Assembly (NCBI GenBank): GCA_946807835.1 | Contig: OX327696.1 | Coordinates: 3,546,501-3,610,500 of the forward strand | From: Ailanthus altissimus | Lineage: Eukaryota > Streptophyta > Magnoliopsida > Sapindales > Simaroubaceae | Direction: 5' to 3' | Length of the DNA: 64,000 bases | Shown here: in pieces, positions 12,247 through 24,250 of the stretch | Numbering within the stretch: the first letter of the stretch is position 1 | How the letters are laid out: each line of letters begins with the position of its first letter | The notes under the pieces: generated by a model | What the model saw: the letters and a program-made list of their open reading frames with translations, nothing else | Databases searched by the model: none | What the model was told of the DNA's origin: nothing | Position numbers and translations under genes: made by a program

Positions 12247-13318
12247 AACATGGTGACTCACAAGTATGAAGAAGTTCAATGTGGAGGTTTATTATTTGAA
12301 AGAGAAAAAAGTAATGACTATGCTTATGAGTTTAGGGTTAGAGACAGCCTTTGAATAGACTCAAACTATAACTAGTGATGAAAAAGTTTGTCTCATCTAG
12401 ATCTAAGTCAGATTAAGGAATCAATCCAAGATTGAATGCAAAAAAGTGGCAAAAAGATCAAATCCTAGGAAGTGTAAGAGTATTAATTGGAAAAATAAGA
12501 GTTAAGAATAGAGATAGGAGAAGAAGAGCAATCAAGATTGAAAGGTAGATCTAAAAAATGCCAAAGGCACTTATAAGGTATTGTCTAGAAATAAAGACCA
12601 AAATAAAAGAAAAGAAGATGAAGTTGCAATAGTCTATTAGGATGACTAGAAAATTACAAGAAACCTTAATAGATTCTGTAGGAACGTATGCTTGGTAAGT
12701 GAATACTTGATTTTAGGGTGTAGTTTTCATATAAGTCTTGGAAGATTATTATTTACCAATTATAGATCCATTAGTAGTGATAAATTACTAATAGGTAGAA
12801 ATATGGCTTCTATAGCCATAGGGGATTGGTAGAATAAAATTGAGACTAATGGTGAAAAAGTTAAGGAGTTACTAGGTATGAGATTAGTTCCAAATCTTAT
12901 AAAGAAGTTAGTATCCCTAGGAGTGCTAGATTAAGTTGGATATTCATTCAAGGTAAAAGAAAGAATTCTAAAGGCGTTAAAAAGATGTACGAGGGTGAAG
13001 CGCAGTGGAAGCTATGTGATTGATGAGAATGCTATGTATGGCTCAACATGGATTATTAAGATGATGCAGACCAAGGACAACATTAGAGATTATCTCATCA
13101 ATGTGACAAGAGTTGAAAGAGAATGTATGGTAAGGGTAGTGATGGTAAGGATAAGATCTAGCCACGGAGATATTATACTTATAATAGTGCTAAGTGACAT
13201 TGCAGCTCATAATATGAAGGCTACCTTAGGAGAGATAAAATTGTATCTTTGGAAAAAAAATTTACAAGCTTTCGAAAAGTTAAATCTAGGTATAAGACTT
13301 AACAAGAGTCAACACTAG
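12247..13318 (+). pseudogene. copia C gag-protease remnant
   Basis: Many frame breaks. Near 12250 a gag start-like stretch reads MVTHKYEEVQC. Near 12700-12760 the protease region is recognisable as ILDFRVCSFHISLGRLLFTN, where ILDSG would be expected, so the catalytic motif is gone. It is followed by a block equivalent to the RNLISLGxLD...GYS run that closes the same region in copia B (here read as NLIKKLVSLGVLD). The open frame 12995-13318 is the continuation, ending in the 3' tail. Confidence 0.65.
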
Positions 13319-13394
13319 AGTAATTGAGCATTGGTTGAGGAGGGGATGATCTTAGATAGCTATTTGGAGATAAATTTTGAATCAATGAGTAGTT

Positions 13395-13664
13395 TGTTAG
13401 AATTTAGTTATTCAAAATTATGTTTGAGCATAATTTTGAGTTGATTTTGAGTTGAAAACCAATGAGGAATCAATACGAGAGATCAAGGATATGTTGGATG
13501 GACGAGCAAAGATTGAACAAGAAAGTTAAAAACGAGGAAGGGACTAAAAGAGATGCAAAACTCATTGTATTTTTGTAGGCCTTAGTGCCTAGGCACCACT
13601 TGTGGTAGCAAGTATGGCCCTTAGGAGTCAACTTCGGCACCTAAGTTCTAAAGCATATTGATTT
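13395..13664 (+). repeat. 3' LTR of copia C, truncated
   Basis: Begins TGTTAGAATTTAG and follows the 5' LTR until 'catattgatttt', after which sequence switches to the LTR at 13665. Confidence 0.72.
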
Positions 13665-14903
13665 TGTTAGGGTCGGTACTTACGTGCCATCCCCGAATGT
13701 ACATATACTTGTGTATTTATACAAGTGTATAATCCCATTAAATTGCTAATACCTATTAATATGGTACCATGCAATGTAACTTTACAGACATTGTAAGATC
13801 TGAAGGTGTTCAGATCAGATCTAAAGGAGTTTAGATAAGGGCCTACAGTTAGCAAAGCTGAGAGATATAAATGCTAAATATTAGCACAGTTAAGTATTAG
13901 CTTGTTACAATACTCAGTAGATTCAAAAGTTGGAGCCCTGTCTGAAATGGGGCATAGACTTGGAAATATACCAGTAACTGTATAGTTGTAAGAGTTACAA
14001 TCAGGTGATAGAAAATGCTAGTTGCGCAAGTATGTTCTCAAATAATTATTCCCGATCTATTTCTACTGATGCGGGTTTATCAGTGAATACCTTTTTATAT
14101 AAATCAACATATGTCGTGCCTATATAGTATAGATGGTTGTTCCTAGTCGATCGTGAGCTTGGAGCTCATATTGGCATATGCGTATCCAGTTAGGACTGGA
14201 TGTGGGACAGACTCACGAGGGCCTTCGATAGACACCCTATGTAAGCTGTCAATAGAGGGTCCTTTCGAGTTGAGTAGTATACTTTGTCCGTTGACCTGAG
14301 TGCTATAGTGGATTTGTAAGCGATCCACTATACTTTGGTTCCACGCATGTCACGAAATTTTCATGGTGTGACAGTTGGGTGTCACTGGGTATAGTCAAAT
14401 ACTTATGAAGTTCGATGTGTACAGATATGAGATCCGTCAGCTCGCATAAGGGGTTTGATATCCAAATGCTTTGAGACTATATCTCAAAAAGTCTTATGGC
14501 CCCAAGCATAAATTCCGGGAAAGAGTTCCACCAAGGTAGAATAATATGGCAAAGGAGTTTGCACATTTTATTAAATGAGATATAAGTCTGGAGATAAGAC
14601 ACGGATGAGCACAAGAGGATTTGATGGTGATAATCTATATCCCCGCACATTCAGGAAATCATGACGGAAAGACTATACGTATGCGTTGTAACCTCAGCTT
14701 GCATGGTTCAACGCGCTGATTTGTAATATCCATGACATGTGCGTGGGGCATTGCTCACTGACTCAAGGAATAGTTCCACTTGACGAATTGGGTGTAAGAA
14801 TTAGGGAGTCCCGCGATATAAAGTGTACTCATTGTGCACTGGGGTAGCATGTCGGATTAAATTGTTTAATCCAATAATATTCAGCACTACCACGGGAATA
14901 CGT
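13665..14903 (+). repeat. First copy of a 1.24-kb LTR segment (element D)
   Basis: Begins TGTTAGGGTCGGTACTTACG and aligns along its whole length with 14904-16140, sharing blocks such as acgtgccatccc, gtccttTGACCTGAG-like text, and tgtgcactggggtagc. It ends at a point where the second copy simply starts again (TGTTGGGATTTGTGCTTACG). It is either a tandem duplication inside one LTR or a first LTR interrupted by insertion of a second element of the same family. Confidence 0.75.
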
Positions 14904-17900
14904 TGTTGGGATTTGTGCTTACGTGCCATCCCATAATATATAAATATATAGTGATTGTATTTATACAATTATTATTTCTAATAAAATCGTTAATATTATT
15001 TTTATTAAATGGTAAGATGCTTGTAACGTTTTAGACATTGTATGATCTGAAGGAGTTCAGATTTGGTCTAAAAGAGTTTAGACTAGGGCTAAGAGTTAGC
15101 AACGCTAATAGTTATAAACACTAAGAGTTAGTGGTACTAAGAGTTAACAAAATCTAATGAGTTAGAGCCTTGTCTGAAATGGGACAATGACCTGAGAATA
15201 TATTTGTAATGATATAGCTGCAATGAGTTGCAGATGGCGCTAAGAAATGTCATTATGCAAGTATGTTCTCAAACATAATGTTCCTGATCTAATTTCATCG
15301 ATGTAGGTCTATCGGTGAAACCCATTAATATAGATTAGTGTATGTCTATATCTGGATGGTCCAGATGGTTAGTCTTAGCAAACCATGAGCTTAGTAGGAA
15401 GCTCGTATAGAGATACAGGTATTCAGTAAGGACTGGATATTGAACAGACTCACAAAGACATCCAATAGACATCTCATAAAGCCGTCAATGGAAGGCATTC
15501 CGAGTTGAGTAGTATTCGTGGTCCTTTGACCTGAGCGCCACGGTGGGCTTGTGAGTGATCCACCATGCTTTGGTTCCACACATGTCAGAAACCTTTCATG
15601 GTCTGACCACTGGGTGTCGCTGGGTATGGTCCGATGCTCATGGAGTTCGGTGTGCGTAGATATGGGATCCATCAGCTCATATGAGTGGGTTGTATATCCT
15701 AATGCTCTGAGATTGTATTTCAGAAAGTCTTGTGGCCTCAAGCATAAACCTTGGAAAAGATATTCCGGAGGAATAAACAATATCACAAAAGTGTTTGTGG
15801 ATATTGTTTTATGAAATATAAATCTGGAGATAAGTTCGTGGTTGAGCAAATAGAGATTTGACGGTGATGATCTATATCTCTGCTCTTCAAGGATATAAAT
15901 GATGGAAGGATTATACGAATATGTAATAACCTCAACTTGTATGGTCTAACATGCTAATTTGTAATATCCGTAACGTGTGTGTGGGACATTGTTCACGGAC
16001 GTATGGAGGAGCTCTATATGACAAATTAGGTGTGGACCTAGAGAGTCTCACAATATGAAGTATACTCGTTGTGCACTGGGGTAGCGGATTGGATTGAATA
16101 GTTCGATCCAATAAATTTCAGCAAAAGAGAACGATTGTTTAGGGATCCGTCGGATTATACATTTGTCAAGACTTAATTGTTAAGTACATCACTTAATTAA
16201 TTAACAAGGGTTGTTAATTAATAGAATATTGACAAATGACAAAATTTGTTCCATGATTTGATTTTACCTTTTTACCATTTAACCATGGTAGTAAAAATTA
16301 GTAAGGTAAAAAGTAATTATTCAAAATTGTTTTGAATAATTAAATCATATATTATTATTATATTATTAGATAATATTATAATATATATAGATCATGGCAT
16401 TGTATTTTAATACAATGAGTGGCCTAGATGTTGGCCATTTAATTACCCATTATAATTAAAGTAATTATAATTGTTAGGTAAAGATTAATTTTGGTGACCA
16501 TTATTCTAGTGCTTGGTTTAATTAATTCTAAATGGGAGACCAACAATAAAATTGGTGGAACACTTCATTTTGTTTATTTTGTTTAATCAAAGTGTTGAAT
16601 AAACAAAATGAATTTTGGCAAAACAATTGAATTCATTCATTCATTCAATTTTGGGAGAAGAATTTGGCAATGGCAAGGAAGAGAGGTAAGAGAGAGTTCT
16701 TTGAGTTTTATTCTTTCAAGTGTTGAAAAATAAACAAACTTCTCTTCATCTCCTTCTTTAATGGATGGCCAAAAATGAATGATATGTAAATGGAGAAAAA
16801 GATAATTATTTTGCAAAGAGTTGTTCAAATAATTGTCATGTAGAAATTGTTTCTAATATTAATATACAAGAGTTGTATGTTAAAGATTTTTAATTAATAC
16901 AAGAGTTGTATAGAAAATATTTACCATCTCCATTTAAGAAACAAAAATTGTATTCAAAAGAGTTTGAATACAAGTGCTCAAAATTCTAAATACTAAGCTA
17001 CCATTCTAGCTCCTTAATCCCACCAAAAGTTATGGACTAGAATTGTTCAACATATACTTCAAGGTGAGCTCTTCACATGGATTATTGAAGAACTTGAAGA
17101 ATTTGTAAAGCTACCTTCATTAGGTGAGTATTTTACATTATGTGTTATAATACAATATTATTCATCATGTTTATATTTGTATAATTGTTATACTTGTTCA
17201 TATATGTGATATATGTTGTTCATCATGTTCATAATTGTATAATTGTTATACTTATGCATATGTGTGATATATGTTGAATTTGTTAAAATAGGTGTATTTT
17301 GTAACATGCTTCCACTGCGCATATAGTAATTTTTGAAATTACACACACACTCATATAATCACACACTCTATGATAAACACCCAACATACGTGTGTGTCTG
17401 TATTTAAGTGTTAAATACAATAATTAGTTAATAATTGTTATTTACTAATTGTATAATGATATATGGCACATTGTAGACCCTCAGTTAAGTTTATCTAAGT
17501 GTGAGATTTGGTTGGACCTATTAGGGGTAGACTTGGTAACTATTTACGATGGGCAAATGGTCATTTTGCACTTTGATTATTTAATAGTTAAATAATCAAA
17601 ATATTTTTTATTATAATATATTATTATATTATATTATATAATATTTTATGATATGATATTATATATATAATAATATTTTATTTGGGTGCCAAATAGTTTG
17701 CACCCATCATGATTATTTTATAATTATTTTTAATTATATAATATATTATATTATTATTTTATTATATATATATAGAGAGAGAGATGAGATTGTGTGAAAT
17801 TGAATGAAAAAGTGATGTGTATGTTTTGTGTGCTTACGGAAAATGGAGGAGAAGAAATGAAATGTTTTCATTTCTTCACCGAGAAAAAGAAGAAGAAAAA

Positions 17901-18345
17901 GAAAAAATAATTGAAAAAAATAAAATTGTTTCATTTTTCTCTATAGTGTCAAGAGAAGCAATTGAGAATTGCTTCAATCTCTGTTTCTTTTTTTTTTTTA
18001 TAGAGAAAATGATAAATACGCACACCCGGTTATTTTAGAAATTAAGAGTTAATCATGTGCTGGATATGGAGTTATTGATCTAGCTCACCAAGCCTACCGT
18101 GTTGGTGAGTAGAACTGCCTACGAGTTGGTCTCCATGCAGACTTCGAGAAAATACGCGTATAATATTACACGTTGAGGTGAGTTATCTGCCCTACTAATA
18201 TATTAATATGATTAATATATTTTATTTATTGTGTTTATTGCATAATTTACACTTCCGCCGCGTTAAATTCGTATTTGATACGTATTTTAAGCAATAGACA
18301 CAATTACACATGCAGACACCCACATGTACTAGATCCGTAACAACA
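14904..18345 (+). repeat. Very long 5' LTR of element D
   Basis: Starts TGTTGGG and ends GTAACAACA-adjacent, immediately followed by a perfect methionyl-tRNA-type primer-binding site, which defines the right end. That gives about 3.44 kb, long for an LTR. The right half (16.1-18.3 kb) is AT-rich with stretches of TA repeats and contains no gene. I did not find its partner 3' LTR in the window. The long length may include later insertions that I cannot separate. Confidence 0.65.
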
Positions 18346-18346
18346 A

Positions 18347-18359
18347 TGGTATCAGAGCC
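18347..18359 (+). other. Primer-binding site of element D
   Basis: TGGTATCAGAGCC, a perfect match to the plant initiator methionine tRNA primer site. Confidence 0.85.
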
Positions 18360-18720
18360 ATTTAGGACTTATTTGAGTATAGTTTGAGTGAATAGATGCA
18401 AAAAAGCCAGTGCAAATGGCGAGTTTCAAGTGTTGAAACGGGTATACCTATGGGGAAGCACTTGACATTGCAGCGCTAGGTGATGTGGCACTGCGGTGTT
18501 AGGGTTTGACCTTCTAGCACTGTAGCAATGACATTTGGTGCCGTGGCGGTATTGTTCACTTGAACAGTAGTACATGAACATTGATTTTTACTGTTCATAC
18601 ATACAATTTTTTGAACAGTATTTCAATTATTCAGAAACTTATATTCTGTAGCTCTCAGGTATTTCAGGTATGTTTCATAGTTATATTAATAGTTGTGATT
18701 TAGATCAGATAGATACTAGC
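18360..18720 (+). other. Leader fragment of element D
   Basis: Short internal stretch after the primer-binding site. It contains a decayed GC-rich block at about 18465-18545 (gcagcgctagg, ctgcggtgtt, gccgtggcgg) similar to blocks in the LTRs of copia B and copia M. No gag open frame follows; the sequence changes to a minus-strand copia pol. Confidence 0.5.
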
Positions 18721-18729
18721 TCGTAACTT

Positions 18730-19609
18730 TTATAGCTATAAAAATCAAAGTCTCATTATAACATGGCATGCATCAAGCTATCTCTAGCTGATGAATATGA
18801 TAAGTTAGACATTCTAACCCATTCATGACATGCATCGAATTGATTTTAGCATGGTTATTGATGAAAAAGATTTTCTTATTTTCGATCTTAAATCTCTAAG
18901 TGTAACCTTTCAACATCAGTCGAGCCTTGAAGGTCTCTACCTTCATATGAGACCCACGCTTTCACCTTTTAAACTTATTTACAACAAATAGAAATAATTC
19001 CTATGGGAAGTACAACCAAGTCCCTAACTTGATTGTCATGCATAGAGTCAATTTCAGATTTTATGGCATTTTGCCATTTTGCCAAATCGATATTAAACGT
19101 AGCCTCTTCATAAGTCAAAGAATCATTTTGCTACAACTTAAAAAAGTACTAAGGGCACCTTCAGGTATCAAACATGCCTAATTAGTGGCCTTGATATCTT
19201 CTCCTACTTATGAGAAGAGTATGTTAAAGACATTTCACGCAATTGAACTTGAAATTCCATTATTGGTTTATATATATTCTGATTGACTTCATCAAGTTTA
19301 ATCTTTCTATAATTACCACGATCTATAAGAAAAATCTTACTCTAGAAAAATGGCATCACAAGTAACAAATATATTTTGTTTCTCTGAATCATTGAATTGG
19401 TATTCCATAGAATACTTGGGATACCTAATGAACCGATACATGTACCATTAGGTACAAGTTTATTCTGTTGAATAACTCATATACAAGCAGAAGAACCCCA
19501 AGCCTTAACATACTCAAGACTCGGTTTTCTTTTATTCTATATCTCATAAAAGGAATAACTTTCGATAGATCTATATTCAATAAGTGAATAAGGGATTTTA
19601 AAGCATATT
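18730..19609 (-). pseudogene. copia E pol, 3' part (integrase end, linker, start of RT)
   Basis: Read on the minus strand from 19609 leftward: the first residues ALKSLIHLLNIDLSK correspond to the copia integrase run ending in LNxxPSK, then linker, then the N-terminal RT block recognisable near 18890-18960 as KVETFKARLMLKGYT and, beyond it, ITMLKSIR. Many stops. The upstream half of the same gene lies at 30842-31620 on the other side of the Athila element, in register. Confidence 0.75.
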
Positions 19610-20844
19610 TGATGAAGATATTAAAATGCATATTTATTAAGAAATTCAGTCATAATTTAATGTCACTAATTTTAGCATTTTTGTATTTTTAGCTTGAAAT
19701 AAAGTGTTGTTGTTAAATTGTGATTAATAAACGTTATTTGCACAGATTTATGTAAAATGGACGTAACTCTCAATGTAAAAATTGAAATGAAAAAATTATT
19801 GAACATGAAGTAACATGAATCAATCTTACACAAACTTGAAAAATAGTTGAAAATCAAAATCCAACATGTTATGGGGCAAATATTGGGATATAATAGAATT
19901 GGGTTGTAACTTTAGCTCAGCTTGACCCAATACATGTATTTGGATCGTATTTCACAAAATACATACACAATCGGTATAATTATTGAAGCTATAAAATATT
20001 AACTCAATTATCAACAATTCTTATGCTGATGGTAAAGTCCAATTTAGCCGTTATCATGGACCAAATTATGGGCCCCTACCCCTTCCCACTACTGGGCTAG
20101 CAGAGTGGGGTCCAACCCTCTCAGTGGGCCCACTCTAAGGAATATTAGAGTCCCGCCTCCTTTCTTTCACCTTCTCGAGGCTTGAACCCAAGGTCGTATC
20201 GGGTTCTAAGACCCCAGCTGTTAGCCCAGTAGTGGGAAGGGCAGGGTCTCACACAAATAGTATTGCAAATAGATAAAAGGGTTGTTGGTCGAAATCTGAC
20301 ATATATCTTTGGCATTTTTCCCATATCTCATTAGATACTCATCAAAATTGCATGAACCTGGTGGATATGGAAAGAAGAGACAAAATGCTACAACTTTTAT
20401 GTCAGCAAAAAGGCTACATTGATCATTGCCATTATAAAAAAGGTGCCGCAATTGGGTAAACAAGTGGTTGGCCTAAATTATTGAAGATTAAAGTCACACA
20501 AAACTCTTAGGATGTTTTGAATACTTGACAATTCTCTCATATGTCTTCTCTTTAACATGGATTATAAGCTAGGCTAGAGTTCTTGGCAAGTCTAGAGATG
20601 AACTTTTATTATAATAAATTTACTTCTATACTTTGATTCTTTGTCAAGAGTTACAAATGTTTGTAAGTTTGCTTGTGTCTAAACTCTTATCTATTATTTT
20701 TCTATAATCTACAAGTTATAATTCTCATGTTTACAAATATTTTCTCTTTTGCTACTATTTTAATATTTTTTTCACTAACCTACATTGCTTAAAGTTTCCT
20801 CGTAGGATCGATACCTCAATCTCTATTGCGATAACCACATTACA
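19610..20844 (+). repeat. 5' LTR of Athila F
   Basis: Aligns with the 3' LTR (29353-30841) but differs in two ways: a 184-bp insertion at 20070-20253, and a deletion of roughly 400 bp near 20735 that removes the region with the aatatatcgattgacat-type blocks. The last bases before the primer site are shortened relative to other copies. Confidence 0.8.
20070..20253. mobile_element. 184-bp inverted-repeat insertion in the Athila 5' LTR
   Basis: Absent from the equivalent place in the 3' LTR (there accaaattat runs straight into attgcaaat). The two ends are inverted complements: cccttcccactactgggcta near the left end and tagcccagtagtgggaaggg near the right end. It is flanked by CAAATTAT and CAAATAGT, an 8-bp duplication with two differences, which would fit a hAT-type non-autonomous element. 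It is GC-rich against an AT-rich host. An alternative is a tRNA-derived SINE, since TAGCAGAGTGG (20098) and, on the minus strand, GGTTCAAGCC look like polymerase III boxes. Confidence 0.72.
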
Positions 20845-20847
20845 ATT

Positions 20848-20865
20848 TGACACCGTTGCCGGGGA
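20848..20865 (+). other. Primer-binding site of Athila F
   Basis: TGACACCGTTGCCGGGGA, two bases from the aspartate-tRNA-type site (TGGCGCCGTTGCCGGGGA) used by Athila-lineage elements. Confidence 0.8.
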
Positions 20866-20919
20866 GGCACATAAACGAAAGTAGGTTGCGTTTATCAATA
20901 CTAAAATGGTAACTTTGTA

Positions 20920-21545
20920 AATTTTCTTTTTCTTTTTTTTGTAAAATTTTAGTTTTTAAATTTATTTTCTTTGTTGTAATTTATTTTATTGTTCATAATT
21001 GATTCTACCACATAACTTATTTTGTTGTCTTCTCTTATTTTTATTTGATTTTATATGGTTGATTATACCACCTAACTCAGTTTATTTTCCTTAGTTAATT
21101 TGTTGTATTTTATTTTATTTTTATGATTGGTTCTACTGCCTAACTTAGTTCTTTTTTTATTTCTTTATCGTACTTTATACTATTTTATTTATTGTAATTT
21201 GCACTTTATTTTCTTTATTTATTTATTGTACTTTACAATTTATTTATTGAAATTTGCAATTTATTTTATATTTTATTTATTTATTGTATTTTGTAGTTTA
21301 TTTATTGTACATTATAGTTTATTTTTATTTATTTATTGCACTTTATTTATTTATTATACTTTATTTTTTTTAATTTATTTATTGTACCTTTTTTTATTTT
21401 TTATTTATTGTACTTTATTTTTTATTTTTTTATTTATTGTACTTTAAAGTTTATTATCTTTTGTTCATTTATTGCATTTTATTTTATATTTTATGGTTGG
21501 TTTTACCATTTATCTCATTTTTTTCTTTTGTTTGTTTCTTAATTT
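20920..21545 (+). repeat. T-rich simple repeat in the Athila leader
   Basis: Irregular repetition of ttatttattgtacttta-like units, almost free of G and C on this strand. Long F/I/Y/L-rich open frames across it are translation of simple sequence, not genes. Confidence 0.8.
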
Positions 21546-21699
21546 TTCCTTGAGAATTTCCTTCAGTAAAAAGAAAGAGTAAAAAAAATATTGTTATGAT
21601 GTATGCATCGATTTAGAGACAAACGAGGAATATTTGTAAGAGAAGTAAAACTATAACCACCATAATTTGTAAGGGAAGAGAATTCACCATCTAGTTCAT

Positions 21700-22214
21700 C
21701 TTGTAATTCTAACACAATGAACCAACATGAAAATAACCTCGTTAGGGCTCTAAAAGATTACTTACATCCTACTCGCATAGCCATACCATTATGTATTATA
21801 TTTTCATCTAACACACCACATTCGAATTTTAAACCTGGAATGATACAACTTCTACTCCTCTTTTCATAGTCTAGATAGTGAAAATCCTTATATACATGTT
21901 AGGAAATTTGAAGAGGTAATTGCCACCTTCCATAGACACTGTTAGGCTTAATTTTTTTCTTTGAAAGATAAAGTAAAGAGTTGGCTATACTGTTTGAGAC
22001 TGAGGTCTATAGGAACTAGGGCAGAAATGACCTAAGCATTTTTCAATAAATACTTCCTACAACACAAAACTAATGACCTGAAAAGACAAATTTCTTCATT
22101 CTCCCAAAAAGACAGTGAAACCTTGCACCAAGCTTGGAAAAGGTTTAAAAAGTTGCTAACTCTATGCTCTTACAATGGGTATAAAAATTGGCGCCTAGTT
22201 AGCTATTTTTATGA
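21700..22214 (+). pseudogene. Athila F gag, N-terminal part
   Basis: With frame corrections the translation follows Athila gag: a FKPGMIQLL block near 21830, then FEEVIATFH near 21910, a KDKAKSWLY-like block near 21970, FNKYF near 22040, and the QISSFSQKDSETLHQAWKRF run near 22090-22150. It stops at NWRLVSYFYE, exactly where an inverted LTR interrupts it, and resumes at 23787. Confidence 0.8.
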
Positions 22215-22219
22215 GGTAC

Positions 22220-23786
22220 TATTTACGCTCAAAATGTAATGCGGTTATCACAGTATAGATTGAGGTGTCTATCCCACAAGAAAGCTTTTGAAAAAATAAT
22301 TTGGTAAAGTAAAAATATTAAAGCAGTAGCAAGGAGAAAATTAACTAATTGGTTTAAAGGGATGAGATAGAATTGTCTATAAATTAAGAGAAAAGTCTTA
22401 TGATGATCTAAGTAAGGCTTTAAGAATCACAATTATGCTTTATAAATCTACTCTATACTTTGATTCAAAGTTTATAACTCAATTGAAAGTTTCACATCCC
22501 AAACAATCAATCGAAAGATTTGTAAAATATAGCACATTTGATAATATATGTATTTGATATGACTAAACTCTTTGCAAATATTAACACAAACCATGTTCAT
22601 TTATACAAGTTATCTAAGATCGAAAATATATCATTTTGACAATATTACAGTAAAAGATCAAGTTGAATATCAAACAATTAATTTCTTTACATGTTATCCA
22701 AGATCGACAATATATCGATTGACAATATTGTACTAAAAGATTAACATATAAAATAATGTAACCAATAAAATTATAATTCAACAAGAATCACATAAAAAAA
22801 GTATGACTGAAAATATATGAAACATGAGAATTATAACCTATAGATTATAGAAAAATACTAGATAAGAGTTTAGCCATAAACAAACTTACAAATATTTGTA
22901 GCTCTTGACAAAGAATCAAAGTATAGAAGTAAATTTATTATACATAAAATTTCATCTCTTATCCTTGTTAAGAACTCTAGCCTAGCTTACAACGCATGTT
23001 AAAGAGAAAAGAAATATAAGAGAATTATCAAGTGTTGAAAATTTCCTAAGAGTGTCCTTATATAGGCAATGAATAGAAATATGTCTAGTGTGACTTCAAT
23101 CTTCAATAATTTACGCCAACCACTCGTTCACTCAATTGTAACACCTTTTTGATAATAAAAATGACCAATTTACCCTTTTTTTCTCGACATAAAAGTTGTA
23201 GCATTTTGTCGCTTCTTTTTGTAGCCACCAGATTCATACAATTTGGATGAGTATCCAATGAGATATTGGCAAAATACCAAAGATATGTCAAATTTCGGCC
23301 AACAACGTTTTTACCCATTTGTAATACAATTTGGTCTATGATAATGACTGATTGAGACTTTATCATCAATATAGGGGTTGTTGATAATTGAGTCAGCATT
23401 TTAAAAATTCAAGAATTATACCAATCGGGTATGTATTGTGTGAAATACGGTATAAATATATGAGTTGGGTTAAGATGAGCGAAAGTTGTAACCCAATTCT
23501 ATTGTATCCTAATTTTTGGCATATAATATATTGGATTTGGCTTTTTAATTGTTCTTCAAGTTTATATAAGATTGATTCATGTTAGTTCAAGTTCAAGAAT
23601 TTGTTTATTTTGATTTCTACATTGAGAGTTATGTTTATTTTACCTAAACCTGTGCAAATAACATTCATTAATCAACAATTTAAGGACAACACTTTATTTC
23701 AAACTAAAAATAAAAAAATGCTAAAATTAGTGACATTAAATGGTGACTGTATCTCTTAATAAGTATGCCTTTTCATGTGTTCATCA
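22220..23786 (-). repeat. Solo LTR inserted in Athila gag, opposite orientation
   Basis: Reverse complement of the Athila LTR family: on the minus strand it begins TGATGAACACAT and ends in the gagcgtaaat-type terminus. It splits gag between YFYE and GL. Flanking bases are ggtac (22215-22219) and gggac (23787-23791), a 5-bp target duplication with one difference, so this is a separate insertion that later lost its internal part by LTR-LTR recombination. Length about 1567 bp. ORFs within it are fragments of LTR sequence. Confidence 0.85.
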
Positions 23787-24250
23787 GGGACTTATAATTA
23801 GAGAGCTCCAATTTGTTGAGATGATATGTAATGGGGTGTTTCTTCACAAAGATCCCGAGAAAGCCATAGAATTCGTTAATGACTTAGCCGAAAAAGCTTA
23901 TACATGGACTAGACCTAGCATTACTGAAAGCACAAATAGGTCACAACCCAGTGGAGTTTTCCATCTTAGGAAAGAGGATAACCTTAAAGCCCAATTAGAA
24001 GTTTTAACTAGGGAGTTAAAGGCCTTGAAAGCCAAAGATAGAAGGGTCACCCATACAGTTGCTAATATTGACTCATACCATATCTGTTTTGTATGTGGAG
24101 GAACGGAACACTTAGCTCAGGATTTCCCCACTTATAGTGAGATGAGAGGGATATATGAGGAATAATATAATGCCCTAAGGATGTACAATAAGCCTTATTT
24201 ACCCTACTCTGAAACCCATTATCCTAGCTGGAGAAATCACCCAAGCTTGA
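23787..24250 (+). pseudogene. Athila F gag, C-terminal part with zinc knuckle
   Basis: The open frame that covers 23740-24165 includes about 47 bp of the inserted LTR; true gag begins at 23787 (GLIIRELQFVEMICNG). It contains NDLAEKAYTW and the nucleocapsid knuckle CFVCGGTEHLAQDF, in which the last cysteine has become phenylalanine. The frame then ends at MRGIYEE with a stop, and gag similarity continues weakly (YNKPYLPYSETH) to about 24250. The region 24251-24989 is decayed gag-protease linker. Confidence 0.82.

Larger units (their letters stand above)
11244..13664 (+). mobile_element. Non-autonomous copia retrotransposon C, 3' LTR interrupted
   Basis: A 923-bp LTR (11244-12166) is followed by a primer-binding site, a badly decayed gag-protease region, and the first 270 bp of a matching 3' LTR beginning TGTTAGAATTTAG at 13395. 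The 3' LTR stops matching at about 13664, where another LTR (13665) begins, so that later element probably inserted there. As in copia B, integrase and reverse transcriptase are missing between protease and the 3' LTR. Confidence 0.78.

Noticed and set aside
18347..18359. Possible tRNA gene fragment
   Set aside because: It is a short retrotransposon primer-binding site complementary to tRNA, with no cloverleaf around it.
21127..21542. 106- and 68-codon frames resembling a membrane protein (F, L, I, Y rich)
   Set aside because: They lie in a T-rich simple repeat of the Athila leader; hydrophobicity is a by-product of base composition.
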